64,000 nt of DNA, from NCBI RefSeq assembly GCF_005116675.2, contig NZ_CP050699.1:1201001-1265000 (forward strand). Reading direction: 5' to 3'. Position numbers and translations under genes: made by a program. The notes under the pieces are model-generated. The model saw only the letters and a program-made list of their open reading frames with translations. It had not been told where the DNA came from and did no database searches. This DNA is from Desulfosediminicola ganghwensis (GTDB lineage: Bacteria; Desulfobacterota; Desulfobulbia; Desulfobulbales; Desulfocapsaceae). Each line of letters starts with the position of its first letter. The stretch's first letter is position 1. This document shows, piece after piece, positions 26,819-34,980 of this stretch.

Positions 26819-28111
26819 TTAGGATGAAGGCGTGAACTCCGAATAACTGAACCGGTTTGTGCCCAATTTGACATTTCCAGTCGGTCCGGAACGATTCTTG
26901 GAAACGATGAACTCAGCTTCCCCTTTGCGCGGATTATTTTGACCTGTGTTGTAAACCTCATCCCGATAGATGAAGGTGACAATGTTGGCATCCTGTTCGA
27001 TGGCGCCAGAATCCCTCAGGTCTGCCAAGGTGGGCCGTTTGTCCGTCCTGCTTTCAACACCTCTATTGAGTTGCGAAAGTGCTATAACAGGTATTTTTAG
27101 ATCCATAGCAAGGCATTTGAGGCCCCTGCTCAACGAGGCAACTTCCTGTTCGCGTGTATTGCCTTCTCCCCGCATAAGTCCCAGATAATCAACGATGACG
27201 AGACCTAAGCCATGCCTCATATGAAGGCTTTTGGTTGTAGCGGTAATCTGATGTATGGAGAGTCCTGGTTGGTCGTACAGAAAGAGAGGAACTGTCCGGA
27301 GCTCATTGGCTGCATGTTTAATCCTCTCGCGTTCCTTTGACGAAATGTGCCCGCTACGGATTCTTGTCAGCGAAACCGACGAGGCCCTGGAAAAGAGCTT
27401 TTCTGTTAGTTCTCCCCTTGCCATCTCCATGCTGAAGAAACAGACTGGCGCTCCTGAACGAGCAACATTTTCAGCTATATTTAGCGCTAGGGTAGTTTTC
27501 CCCATAGAAGGTCTTGCAGCCAAAATAATTAGATTGGTTGCAACAAGTCCACCAATGAGATTGTCAATGTTTGTATAGCCTGTAGGCAATCCAGGTAGGC
27601 CACCACCGTTGTCGGTTCGCTGAAAGATGTTTTGCAGGTCTTCCGTAATAGTGTCAGCTAGTAAAGTGGCTTTGCTTCCCTTCTGGACAGTTCGCAGAAT
27701 CGCCGGGGAAAAGTCTTCAATGACGGTGGCTATGTTTTGACCAGCTAAAATTGCGTTTTTTGCTTGATCAAGATCCTGCAAAAAACTTCTGGTAGAGGAA
27801 AGCCGTTTAACAGTGTGGCAATGCGAAAGACTGGGAATGAATGCCCATGAAGTAAGAGAAGCTATATGCTCTGCATCGTCTGCTTTAAGCTTTCCCGATT
27901 CACGCAAAGCATTTAGCAAGGAAACCATATCAACTTCATTGCCTGTCGTGAATGTTTGTTTGATTGCCTGGAAAAAGCGCCTGTATCGGCTTAGCGTGAA
28001 ATCATCGTGGATGAGGATATCGAGCGTTTCAGGAACCAATACCGGCTTCAGAAGCAATGAACCAATAGCTCCCCGTTCAGCCTCTTCGCATTGTAGAGCC
28101 TTCTGGATCAT
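26819..28111 (-). CDS. DnaB-like replicative helicase of the satellite
   Basis: The 430-aa protein matches the RecA-type DnaB family. An N-terminal helical domain (EEAERGAIGSLLLKPVLVPE) is followed by Walker A ARPSMGKTTLALN (about 206), FFSMEMARGELTEKL, Walker B IVDYLGLM, LSQLNRGVESR and a C-terminal IVSKNRSGPTG. Chromosomal DnaB is about 450-470 aa, so this is a compact phage-type version. It forms a hexamer that unwinds DNA at the fork, here presumably at the island's own origin after excision. The start overlaps the stop of the DUF4373-like gene (ATGA), and GGAGG lies upstream. It suggests autonomous replication. Confidence 0.9.
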   Translation of the reverse strand: MIQKALQCEEAERGAIGSLLLKPVLVPETLDILIHDDFTLSRYRRFFQAIKQTFTTGNEVDMVSLLNALRESGKLKADDAEHIASLTSWAFIPSLSHCHTVKRLSSTRSFLQDLDQAKNAILAGQNIATVIEDFSPAILRTVQKGSKATLLADTITEDLQNIFQRTDNGGGLPGLPTGYTNIDNLIGGLVATNLIILAARPSMGKTTLALNIAENVARSGAPVCFFSMEMARGELTEKLFSRASSVSLTRIRSGHISSKERERIKHAANELRTVPLFLYDQPGLSIHQITATTKSLHMRHGLGLVIVDYLGLMRGEGNTREQEVASLSRGLKCLAMDLKIPVIALSQLNRGVESRTDKRPTLADLRDSGAIEQDANIVTFIYRDEVYNTGQNNPRKGEAEFIVSKNRSGPTGNVKLGTNRFSYSEFTPSS

Positions 28112-29022
28112 ATTCCTGCCTCCACCGTCTGGAATGAGTCACAGTTTTCAGGGTTGAAGTCAGGTTTGCTGAGATTGGGGCATGGTTTGGGATGGTTGTA
28201 ATTGCATCGGGTGCAGTCGTTACTAGTGGTCATGCATATTTGTTCTTCATCCTCCCAGCGGCGACCGCCAATCCATCCTTGTGCCATTTTTGGGGTCTGG
28301 CCTTTTGCAATGAGGGTTTGTCGTTTTATTGCTTCACGCTCCGCACCTATAAGAATGTCCTCGATTAGATCAGGCTGATAGACGGTAAGGAAAGCGTCTG
28401 CTGCCTCTGCCTTGCCTTTGCGATAATCGAAAGTTTTCCAAAACAGGTTAAAGTCCCATAGGATTTGTCCGGTTAGTTTCTTCTCTTTTTTCGAAAGGTA
28501 GAAATCTTCATACACATCATCTGTATCGGAAGATGCAGTATTAGTTTTATCTATACTTTCCTTTAGTTTACTTTGTTGCATTCTCGCTCCAGAGTTCCCC
28601 GTAATCTCTATACTGGTTGAGTTTTCTGCCCGAGAACTATCGTTTTCAGAACGAGAATTCGGTTTTTCAGGCAGGGGGGTTCTCCGCTTGAGGTAGACTG
28701 GTTCAAGGTTTTTGACAAAATTATCACACCAGATGATTTTGTTATCATAAAGCTGTGGGTCAATTGCTTGCAATTCGGAGAGAAAATCCAATATCTGCAT
28801 GGTTTTTTCTCCGGAAACTTTCCACAGTGCCGCGAGGTAATAGAGGTCTGCCGGTTCTTGGATGCTGTAACTGTGTCCATGAGTTCGGCCCAGAAGCTCA
28901 AGGAGTTTGAACCAAGCGGCGTAGCCGTCATTACCGAAACTGTTTTGTAGTGAGTAGAGAGTCTTCCCATGGTGTACGTCGTGTGGGAAATATTCGACAG
29001 TTTCTTTTCTGGGTCTAGCCAC
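28108..29022 (-). CDS. DUF4373/Lin1244-like phage replication protein
   Basis: I set the start at GTG 29022 because AAGGAGG lies six bases upstream and the protein then begins MARPRKETVEYFPHDVHHGK, the conserved opening of the DUF4373 (Lin1244/Lin1753) domain. The domain runs to about residue 110 (GYAAWFKLLELLGRTHGHSY). A low-complexity linker and a second helical part follow. The C-terminal tail has a Cys cluster (CTRCNYNHPKPCP). These proteins sit next to DnaB- or DnaC-type genes in phages and are thought to act in replication start or helicase loading. The stop overlaps the dnaB-like start. Length after start correction is 304 aa. Confidence 0.75.
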   Translation of the reverse strand: MARPRKETVEYFPHDVHHGKTLYSLQNSFGNDGYAAWFKLLELLGRTHGHSYSIQEPADLYYLAALWKVSGEKTMQILDFLSELQAIDPQLYDNKIIWCDNFVKNLEPVYLKRRTPLPEKPNSRSENDSSRAENSTSIEITGNSGARMQQSKLKESIDKTNTASSDTDDVYEDFYLSKKEKKLTGQILWDFNLFWKTFDYRKGKAEAADAFLTVYQPDLIEDILIGAEREAIKRQTLIAKGQTPKMAQGWIGGRRWEDEEQICMTTSNDCTRCNYNHPKPCPNLSKPDFNPENCDSFQTVEAGI

Positions 29023-29326
29023 ACTGTACCTCCTTTTCGAGAGTCTCATCTTTCTCAGCAGCAATTGGTGGAATGCAGATAGTGAGGGTAACGGTATCAA
29101 GGTCGGTTTCTACTTTGAAGCCCCAAGTGCTGCCATGTCGCTTGAGTTTGTTGGCTACGTCCTTTGTTTTTGTTATCCCAAGTGTTGTTTCGCAATAACT
29201 GATGGGCAGGCACCCATTAGAAGTACTGCTCAGCAAATATGCCAAGAGAGTTCTTTCGTCTCCTGACAGTTTCATTTGAAGGGTATGGAGACGGATCATT
29301 ACTATTGTAGGGATATTCACAATCAT
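29015..29326 (-). CDS. 103-aa hypothetical protein in the satellite operon
   Basis: This small gene overlaps the next start by 8 bases and its own start overlaps the preceding stop, so it is part of a tightly coupled operon. The sequence has a helix-rich middle (LSGDERTLLAYLLSSTSNGC, then ISYCETTLGITKTKDVANKL) that reads like a winged-helix region, which suggests DNA binding. No family is recognised. The context suggests a replication accessory or regulator. Confidence 0.6.
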   Translation of the reverse strand: MIVNIPTIVMIRLHTLQMKLSGDERTLLAYLLSSTSNGCLPISYCETTLGITKTKDVANKLKRHGSTWGFKVETDLDTVTLTICIPPIAAEKDETLEKEVQCG

Positions 29327-29544
29327 TAGACGCCCTCCTTGTTTACCATGCTGGGGGCTTGGCTCCTTTCCCTAATGTTGTATGTCTTCTTAATGCGATG
29401 AAGTAGTCCCAGAATTTCAGTATACTTGTCAGTTTCGGAGTATTGAGATGTTAGGTGAGGTGCTTTGTTTTTTTTCTGTAATTCCGAGGCGGCCTCTAAG
29501 CTACCAGGCTTGTTCGCTGGGGCCGCTTTAGCGGTGTTTCGCAT
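29326..29544 (-). CDS. 72-aa hypothetical protein in the satellite operon
   Basis: I choose ATG 29544 (MRNTAKAAPANKPGSLEAAS) because GGAGG lies eight bases upstream. A longer frame to 29580 has no ribosome site. The product is basic and Ala/Lys rich at its N-terminus, with a helical second half. There is no recognised domain. Start and stop both abut or overlap neighbours. Confidence 0.5.
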   Translation of the reverse strand: MRNTAKAAPANKPGSLEAASELQKKNKAPHLTSQYSETDKYTEILGLLHRIKKTYNIRERSQAPSMVNKEGV

Positions 29545-29545
29545 G

Positions 29546-29848
29546 TTACACCTCCAACCTATCCAGCAGAAACTGCACACTGCTGGATTTTGGCAGAATA
29601 GTGTTTCTTCCTAACTTGAACGCTCCGCTAGGCCCCTTATCCTGGGACAGCAGATTGGCTATGTATCTGGAGGAGTATGCTCCGGCTGAGAACTCGCCGA
29701 ACTTTTTGAGGGGAACAATTTCCCCAGGCCACGCTTCAGCATGTTTCAGGATCGTGTCTATTGCTTTTCTACGTTTTCTTTCCTGGTCTTCTTTTGTTGA
29801 ATTACTTGGGCTTGCATAGTCCACCACTTGTACGTTTAGGGTGTTCAT
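29546..29848 (-). CDS. 100-aa putative DNA-binding protein (excisionase/AlpA-like?)
   Basis: The second half (FSAGAYSSRYIANLLSQDKG, then FKLGRNTILPKSSSVQFLL) has the spacing of an excisionase or MerR-type winged helix, where a helix-turn-helix is followed by a short wing. It is the first gene of the replication block and starts after a promoter-sized gap, which fits an AlpA/Xis-type regulator of the satellite. The assignment is an inference. No search was run. Confidence 0.5.
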   Translation of the reverse strand: MNTLNVQVVDYASPSNSTKEDQERKRRKAIDTILKHAEAWPGEIVPLKKFGEFSAGAYSSRYIANLLSQDKGPSGAFKLGRNTILPKSSSVQFLLDRLEV

Positions 29849-30130
29849 AATTCTCCATGATGATCTAAGTCAGAAGTTCAGGTGTCGACCCCTGAACTAT
29901 GAATCGCATGCGACCTCATTTAGGCCAACTCTATCATCAAAAAAGAGTCTGTCAATTTTAAAAATCACGTTAATACGGTGATATATGTGGAAATTGTGTG
30001 GGTCGGGCAGATGTGAGATGAGGAAATCTGATATGATCAAGAAAGATGCGGAAATGACAATAGTACAACGAGATAAAAGTGAATGTTCATGTGGAAAATT
30101 TTAGGGACGTAATGGTAGGTGATAGGGAAA
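29849..30130. other. control region between early and replication genes
   Basis: This 282-base AT-rich gap lies between two minus-strand genes. It is the natural place for the promoter and operators of the satellite replication operon. I cannot define single boxes with confidence. Confidence 0.4.
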
Positions 30131-31021
30131 TTATTTTTTTTTTGATTTATTAGAAGTACGCTTGAAGATAAAGTCTCTCAAGTCATTAGCAGTGACTGTA
30201 GGGATTTTTTTGGCTCCGAGCGGTTTGTAATTTATCCTAAGCCCTTCTTTTTTGTAATTCCTCATCTGTCTAGGGCTGACCTTTTTTTGGCCTAGGGAGG
30301 CCCATGCAGCTATAATTTCTATCCATCCGGTGTACTCTTTATTGTGTTGTTCTGATGAATTTTCATGAGCAATTGTACTCTTGGGCATAAGGTGAGGGAA
30401 TTCTAATTCAAAATCAGGCCACCAAGGAATGTGTTGGGTGATGTCGCTATTTACTGCCCATTGGAAGTAAAACTCTTTATATTCTAGTCTTTTATCGTTT
30501 TCTACTATCGCTTCGGTTCCTTCTGATGTTATCCATTCCTCAACAATGATATTGAAAATTCTCTCACTTTCTTCATAATACTTTAGCCAGCGTTTACAGT
30601 TTTTCATGATGTCCTGGTCTATGAAGTTGTTCAAGCAAAAGGAAGGTACCACATTAGATTTTGTCAGCATGATGAAGTCATTCCTGGCTGAAAGAAGACA
30701 GTTCTCAGCTTCTTTCCTATTTGACTTTATCTCATTCTCAAGCTGTTCTTTGCTGTAAAAAGAGTACAAATCATGAATGTACTCAGATCCAAGCTTATTG
30801 ATATGCTTGAGCTCAGCAAAATTCAGCAATCCTCTCCATTTAATTTCAGCTGGAGTTACGTCCAAGCCAGAAAATAGTAGTATAGCCATGAAAGGGTTCC
30901 ATTTTTTTTTCAAGAGCCATTTGTAGGGTGGAGGGCTATGCCATTCCCCGTTTTCATATGCGGTTAAGCACTTATTTACATTTTCTTTATGTAGAGAGCC
31001 TGCTTTGGTTTTCATCGTCAT
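30131..31021 (-). CDS. 296-aa hypothetical protein next to the integrase
   Basis: The gene is AT-rich compared with the defence operon. The N-terminal part is Lys/Trp rich (HSPPPYKWLLKKKWNPFMAI) and the middle is helical with many charged residues. The C-terminal 50 residues (SPRQMRNYKKEGLRINYKPL) resemble a small DNA-binding or excisionase-like fold and end in a Lys-rich tail. No catalytic motif is visible. Its place next to the integrase suggests a role in excision or regulation. Family not recognised. Confidence 0.6.
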   Translation of the reverse strand: MTMKTKAGSLHKENVNKCLTAYENGEWHSPPPYKWLLKKKWNPFMAILLFSGLDVTPAEIKWRGLLNFAELKHINKLGSEYIHDLYSFYSKEQLENEIKSNRKEAENCLLSARNDFIMLTKSNVVPSFCLNNFIDQDIMKNCKRWLKYYEESERIFNIIVEEWITSEGTEAIVENDKRLEYKEFYFQWAVNSDITQHIPWWPDFELEFPHLMPKSTIAHENSSEQHNKEYTGWIEIIAAWASLGQKKVSPRQMRNYKKEGLRINYKPLGAKKIPTVTANDLRDFIFKRTSNKSKKK

Positions 31022-31077
31022 AGGTATTTATCCTGAAAATTCGTTACAATTTAACTGGGCCAGGAGTATAAATTTGG

Positions 31078-32337
31078 TCACGCAGTTTTCAACTCGATGA
31101 TTTTGGCAGTTTTCTCTTTGCCTAAAATGCGGTCAATTTCGTTGGCAAGTTTGTTGAGCGCATCAGCTTTTTCTTGCAAGTAGTCATATCTGTCGTAGAC
31201 GCCCTGAATTCCTCCCTGCGCATGATTCAGAACCCTCTCACGGATGTGGTGCTTTATATTCAAGCGACTCATGATTGTTCGAGCCGTTCTCCTCAGATCA
31301 TGTGCCGTCCAGTCGGTCACGCCAGAGGCTTGTTGGACTTTCTTTCTGGCTTCCTTGGTGGATTTGGCATGTCCGCTATTGGCCCCTTTGTTCAGGTTGT
31401 ACCTGGAGGGGAACACAAACTCACTCTCTTTCATCCAGAGCATTTTCTTGGTAAAGCCAACACCTTCTTTCCTATCTCTCAAAATTGACAATACTTGGTG
31501 AGATAAGGGAAGGAGGTGGTCATTCCCGTTTTTGGTGTCTTTGAGGGTCCATACACCAGAATTCAGGTCCAAGTGTTCCCATTTCATGGCCAATATCTCT
31601 CCTGGGCGTTGTGCTGTGAGAATGCCAATTTTGAGTATATCTCTTGGGTTGGGTCGGAGCCTTTCGAAGTGAGGCCATAGACAACGGATTTCGTCATCAG
31701 TGAGAAACCGTTTTCTGGCAGGCTCAGAACCTCCGGGTTTGTCGAGCCATTGCATTGGGTGGATGTTTATCCAACCGTTGGCTAGCGCGACCTTAAACAT
31801 CACTCTAAGCAATGTATGGAGTCTGTTTGCTGATATGGGGGCTTTTGCTGCCACCTTGTTCAGGAGAGAGGAAATGTGGATGGGTGTAATATCCTCAACT
31901 TTCATGTCGCCAAGGGCAGGGGATATGATCTTTGTCCATCGGCGATTTTCTTCGTATTCCGTACTAGCTACTTTCTTTTTGGCTTTTCTATTGAGGGTCG
32001 CTTGATATTCTTCCCAGAGGTCAGAAACAGTGGGGGCTGACCTCCTGATAACTTGCTCTTGCATAGGGTCATGGCCTTCATGAATTCTAGCCATGGTGTC
32101 TGCTGCAAGCTTCCTGGCATCCTTCAGACTGAGTTTTGGGTAGGTGCCCAAAGTAAATCTCTTCACCTTGTTGGATTCAGTTTTGTACATGATGAACCAA
32201 GTTCTTTTGTCCTTCGGGCTGATCCTTAGCCCAAAAGATCCTTCACCATGCTTGCGACCTTGCTCGAAGTACTCAACTGTTTTTGGTTCTGCCTTAAGGT
32301 TCTTGATCGTTAAGGGGGTGAAGTTTATTTTCGGCAC
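31078..32337 (-). CDS. int: P4-type tyrosine integrase
   Basis: The start is GTG 32337, preceded by GAAGGAG; the protein then reads VPKINFTPLTIKNLKAEPKT, typical of the Arm-DNA-binding DUF4102 domain (1-95). A core-binding helical domain follows. The catalytic domain shows the first Arg in TAQRPGEILAMKW, HDLRRTARTIMS with the His and second Arg, and the tyrosine in NHAQGGIQGVYDRYDY. These are the residues of site-specific recombinases that insert into tRNA genes. It sits 210 bases from the right attachment repeat and is read inward. The 419-aa length is normal. It should catalyse integration and excision at the tRNA-Pro sites. Confidence 0.93.
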   Translation of the reverse strand: MPKINFTPLTIKNLKAEPKTVEYFEQGRKHGEGSFGLRISPKDKRTWFIMYKTESNKVKRFTLGTYPKLSLKDARKLAADTMARIHEGHDPMQEQVIRRSAPTVSDLWEEYQATLNRKAKKKVASTEYEENRRWTKIISPALGDMKVEDITPIHISSLLNKVAAKAPISANRLHTLLRVMFKVALANGWINIHPMQWLDKPGGSEPARKRFLTDDEIRCLWPHFERLRPNPRDILKIGILTAQRPGEILAMKWEHLDLNSGVWTLKDTKNGNDHLLPLSHQVLSILRDRKEGVGFTKKMLWMKESEFVFPSRYNLNKGANSGHAKSTKEARKKVQQASGVTDWTAHDLRRTARTIMSRLNIKHHIRERVLNHAQGGIQGVYDRYDYLQEKADALNKLANEIDRILGKEKTAKIIELKTA

Positions 32338-32368
32338 CTGTTTCTCCTTCAGGTTCGGGAAAGGAAAA

Positions 32369-32395
32369 TTTGCATGCAAACATTTTGCAAACTTT
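32369..32395. promoter_or_regulatory. candidate integrase arm sites, right end
   Basis: TTTGCATGCAAAC followed by TTTTGCAAAC lies just before the integrase start. The TTTGCA motif recurs at the left end (2467-2490). It may serve both arm binding and autoregulation. Inference. Confidence 0.4.
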
Positions 32396-32548
32396 TTATA
32401 GGTTATTGAGGATGAGAACAAGTGATGCTATATGAAGTAGCTTTAACACTAAAATGGTGCTAAAGCAATGAAAATAGGATTTATTTATATTGCTTTGTGA
32501 CGGTAAATGAAATTGTGTGAAATTGGCAAAAATGATAGCAGTAACTGA

Positions 32549-32597
32549 CTTGGGAGCAGGAGGCCGTAGGTTCGAATCCTACCGCCCCGACCATCGA
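32549..32597 (+). repeat. attR core repeat (tRNA-Pro 3' fragment)
   Basis: Forty-nine bases identical to 2377-2425. The 5' half of the tRNA is missing here, so this copy is not a functional tRNA. Confidence 0.95.
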
Positions 32598-32606
32598 ATA
32601 TAAAAA

Positions 32607-32637
32607 GGGTTCCAGCTTTTAGCTGGAACCCTTTTTT
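32607..32637 (+). terminator. rho-independent terminator, displaced from tRNA-Pro
   Basis: Stem GGGTTCCAGC/GCTGGAACCC (32607-32616 with 32622-32631), loop TTTTA, then six T. It is probably the terminator that followed tRNA-Pro before the island inserted. Confidence 0.85.
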
Positions 32638-33018
32638 CGTTTGTGCAGAATTTGTGCAAACAACTGCCAGTCTATCCGAATTGACTTCTGATCCTGTAGG
32701 GCGTACCAGATACTACAGTCATTTAGTCTCTATCGCCATAACCTCAGCAGTCCTTACTCTTTTACCTTTCAGCCACCATCTTCTAACGATTTAATGGACA
32801 TCTAAGGCCAGCTGATGGCCAAATTCTTTGGTGTTACTTCTGAGAACACGTTTCCTGGTTAAAGATCCCATGATTTTCTTAGCGAAATTCTGTGGTCTGA
32901 CTTCCCAGGTTTTATTGAATTTGGGTGTTACGTCCGTTGGCAAAAGAGGATCTGTGATCACCGGATAGCCAAAATTCAAGACCTGACTACGCTCATGTTG
33001 TGACCACGCTCATGCTGT
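32638..33018. other. gap right of the island
   Basis: It contains a segment (about 32638-32690) resembling the sequence just inside the left attachment site, and copy 1 of the ~80-bp repeat. A 62-codon minus-strand frame at 32791-32979 partly overlaps that repeat. I do not call it a gene. Confidence 0.5.
32905..32986. repeat. ~80-bp dispersed repeat, copy 1
   Basis: It shares the core TTGAATTTGGGTGTTACGT and GTTGGCAAAA with copies at 38381-38459 and 48703-48781. The right end reads CAAGACCTGAC, the inverse of the left end of copy 3, so the unit has imperfect terminal inverted repeats. The flank TGACCACGCTCATG follows it and also follows copy 2. Confidence 0.7.
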
Positions 33019-33315
33019 GTGATCACCGGCACCTCAATTGGAGTTCTTGCCGCCTATCGAGGGGCCACCGTCATCCATGCCTAGGTATACGATCAGCAGG
33101 TTATGCGCCGCCTATCCTTATCCTTTGGGGTCCATGCCGATTATATCCACATGGATCTTGGCAACGGCACCGCCTTGCAGTCGTCAATCTGCAGTCTTGT
33201 AGCAGAAAACCGTTTTCACGAAGACGACCTGTTCGTCATTCTCGCAGGCAGTTTCGGTCCCCGCCAGGGAGCGACCTATATCGGGATCAGCTACAACAGC
33301 GAACTTCAAACTTAA
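33019..33315 (+). pseudogene. pyruvate kinase C-terminal domain fragment
   Basis: The frame reads ITGTSIGVLAAYRGATVIHA, hits TAG at 33082, then continues VYDQQVMRRLSLSFGVHADY and VILAGSFGPRQGATYIGI. This is the C-terminal regulatory domain of pyruvate kinase (compare AAYR, MRRLALxxGV and VxxAGSFGxxxGxT). The catalytic barrel and most of the gene are missing, so it is a relic. It probably arose by deletion or by insertion of mobile DNA. Confidence 0.7.
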
Positions 33316-34181
33316 ATGTCGCTGACAATATTTTTTCTGATTCCCGCTCATCTACGGCTTGAAAATGTGAGGAGAGAGGTGTGAGGTGAGGCGTAGCAGA
33401 TTGACAAATGCCACCCCTTGAAATGGATTCATTTTATCGAGTTGAAGGGAACATTTTTGTAGGTTTAGGCTTTTATTCCTCCCCCTAACTCCTTGCTTCT
33501 CACGCCTTGATTCGTGAAGCTGAGCTTTTGGGGGAAAGCATATATTTTAGAGAATATATGCTGATGAATTGAGAGAGTTAGAAAAAAAGAACTCGTGCTA
33601 CGCTGAGTACTGTCTTGCATGGCAAAAGGGCATTCTGACTCTTTCTGCCCTCAAAAGGAAATATTGAATTACAACCAAACGATACTGTCTCACTATCAAG
33701 AACTACTCTTCACGTGCTTGTTTCGAACGTAATGTAACTCCCAGCCTATAAAGACTGACAAAACACTGTTTACTGATCTTTTTGTATACTATTCGACATA
33801 ACACCAATTGATGTCACTGGCGATTTGACAAACCAACTAAATGTAGTTGTACGATATCGTAGTACACAATATGCAAGGTTAGGAGAGTCTAACGATTATT
33901 GAAGTTGCGTAATATACCCATACTCCTATATCACGGATATTTGCGTATTATAGGAACTCCCAGGAGTTGCCTGATTAACGCTTGCAACTTGAAAATCAAT
34001 CGCCTACTATGCAATAAATGAATGACATTATAACAAGATAAGCAGTTTGTTGCACAATCCGAAAAGAAATATACCACAACGGGTAGCTACCCGTTGTGGT
34101 AGTCGTATTTACTTAAAATGATGCAGAAATCCCCAAAAAGGGAGTACTCCTATATTACACGTTATGTGATCAGTACAGTAC
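33316..34181. other. 866-base gap with a 28-bp perfect palindrome
   Basis: No gene is supported. At 34073-34100 there is a perfect palindrome with 14-bp arms (ACCACAACGGGTAG and its complement, no loop). CACGTTATGT at about 34158 resembles the right core of an attC. A complete attC cannot be traced. Confidence 0.5.
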
Positions 34182-34904
34182 ATGGAATCAACCAGATCAT
34201 TAAAAATGAAATTAGTCAAACATTCTAAATGGTTGTTTTTAAGCTGCTCTTTACTAGGCATTTTTTGGTATTTCTATCCATGTATCTTGTTTGTTTGGCT
34301 ATGGCATTTCAACTATAATGATGAATTTCGTAGTTATGTTAACTGTGTGCCAGAAGAACAATATGTTAATACAGTATTCCGCAATCCTGATACGTATGAA
34401 AAATTTTATGATGTCAAAATTAATTTGTTTGAATTTGGAGCAGATCAAATAGAGAGAAGTGAGAAGATAATTCAGCTAAAAATGCCGAAAGGTAAAGCTA
34501 TTATATTTCATAGTCCCTACCTATTGCAAGGCTCACAAAAAACTATAGCAGGGCAGTCTATAAATTACTTTGATCTCCAGGATCGTTTAAATATTATTAA
34601 CCAGACATCAGGCGACATTTCCATCTTTAACAACAGGAACAGAAATGTAGAAATTCTTCAAAATATAATCTTGAAATCGATTGGAATAACCAAGGGTGGT
34701 TATAGTAAAATCTTATTAGTAAAAAATGATTATTTTGATACAATTTGTAAAATATCCATAAAATCTGATAATGGATATATGTGCTTTGTATACATTTTTC
34801 AAGATGATATTGAGTTGCCTGTAAGTGTTGTAATGAAAGATTATGAAAATGTTAATGAAGTTGAAAATGACTTAATTAAATTAATTCGTTTGTTTAAAGC
34901 GTAA
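34182..34904 (+). CDS. membrane-anchored hypothetical protein (integron cassette gene)
   Basis: The 240-aa protein has one N-terminal transmembrane segment (WLFLSCSLLGIFWYFYPCIL, residues 18-37) and a soluble remainder, probably outside the membrane. The gene is strongly AT-rich, unlike the chromosome at either end of the window. It is followed 15 bases later by an attC-like site, as expected for a gene cassette. An internal ATG at 34206 is a possible alternative start. No family is recognised. Confidence 0.65.
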   Translation: MESTRSLKMKLVKHSKWLFLSCSLLGIFWYFYPCILFVWLWHFNYNDEFRSYVNCVPEEQYVNTVFRNPDTYEKFYDVKINLFEFGADQIERSEKIIQLKMPKGKAIIFHSPYLLQGSQKTIAGQSINYFDLQDRLNIINQTSGDISIFNNRNRNVEILQNIILKSIGITKGGYSKILLVKNDYFDTICKISIKSDNGYMCFVYIFQDDIELPVSVVMKDYENVNEVENDLIKLIRLFKA

Positions 34905-34918
34905 AAAAAACAAAGGTA

Positions 34919-34980
34919 ACATAACAATTCGTTAGAGAGGGACGCGCAAAAGGCGCGCGCCCCTCAACTCCACGTTGAAC
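34919..34980. repeat. attC-like site 1, interrupted by an IS
   Basis: Left arm ATAAC-AATTC-GTTAGAG, inner inverted repeat built on GACGCGC/GGCGCGC, right arm CTCAAC-TCCAC-GTTG. It is nearly identical to site 2 (37472-37533) over the middle 30 bases. The right core is cut by the IS1182-type element. Rejoining the flanks gives CACGTTGTGC. Confidence 0.75.

Larger units (their letters stand above)
2377..32597. mobile_element. 30.2 kb tRNA-Pro integrated island, PICI-like satellite with defence cargo
   Basis: The island is bounded by a 49-bp perfect direct repeat of the tRNA-Pro 3' end (2377-2425 and 32549-32597). It encodes one tyrosine integrase next to the right repeat. Genes from the integrase to the small terminase (32337 down to 25902) all run on the minus strand: integrase, unknown gene, three small genes, DUF4373-like replication protein, DnaB-like helicase, small terminase. 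That order matches phage satellites of the PICI type, which carry a terminase small subunit to redirect helper packaging. There is no portal, capsid, tail, lysis, relaxase or T4SS gene, so it is neither a complete prophage nor a conjugative element. The large defence operon (4877-25513) fills the other half. The size exceeds that of typical PICIs (about 10-15 kb), so the satellite label is an inference. Confidence 0.8.

Noticed and set aside
2377-32597. Integrative conjugative element or full prophage
   Set aside because: No relaxase, T4SS, portal, capsid, tail or lysis genes are visible.
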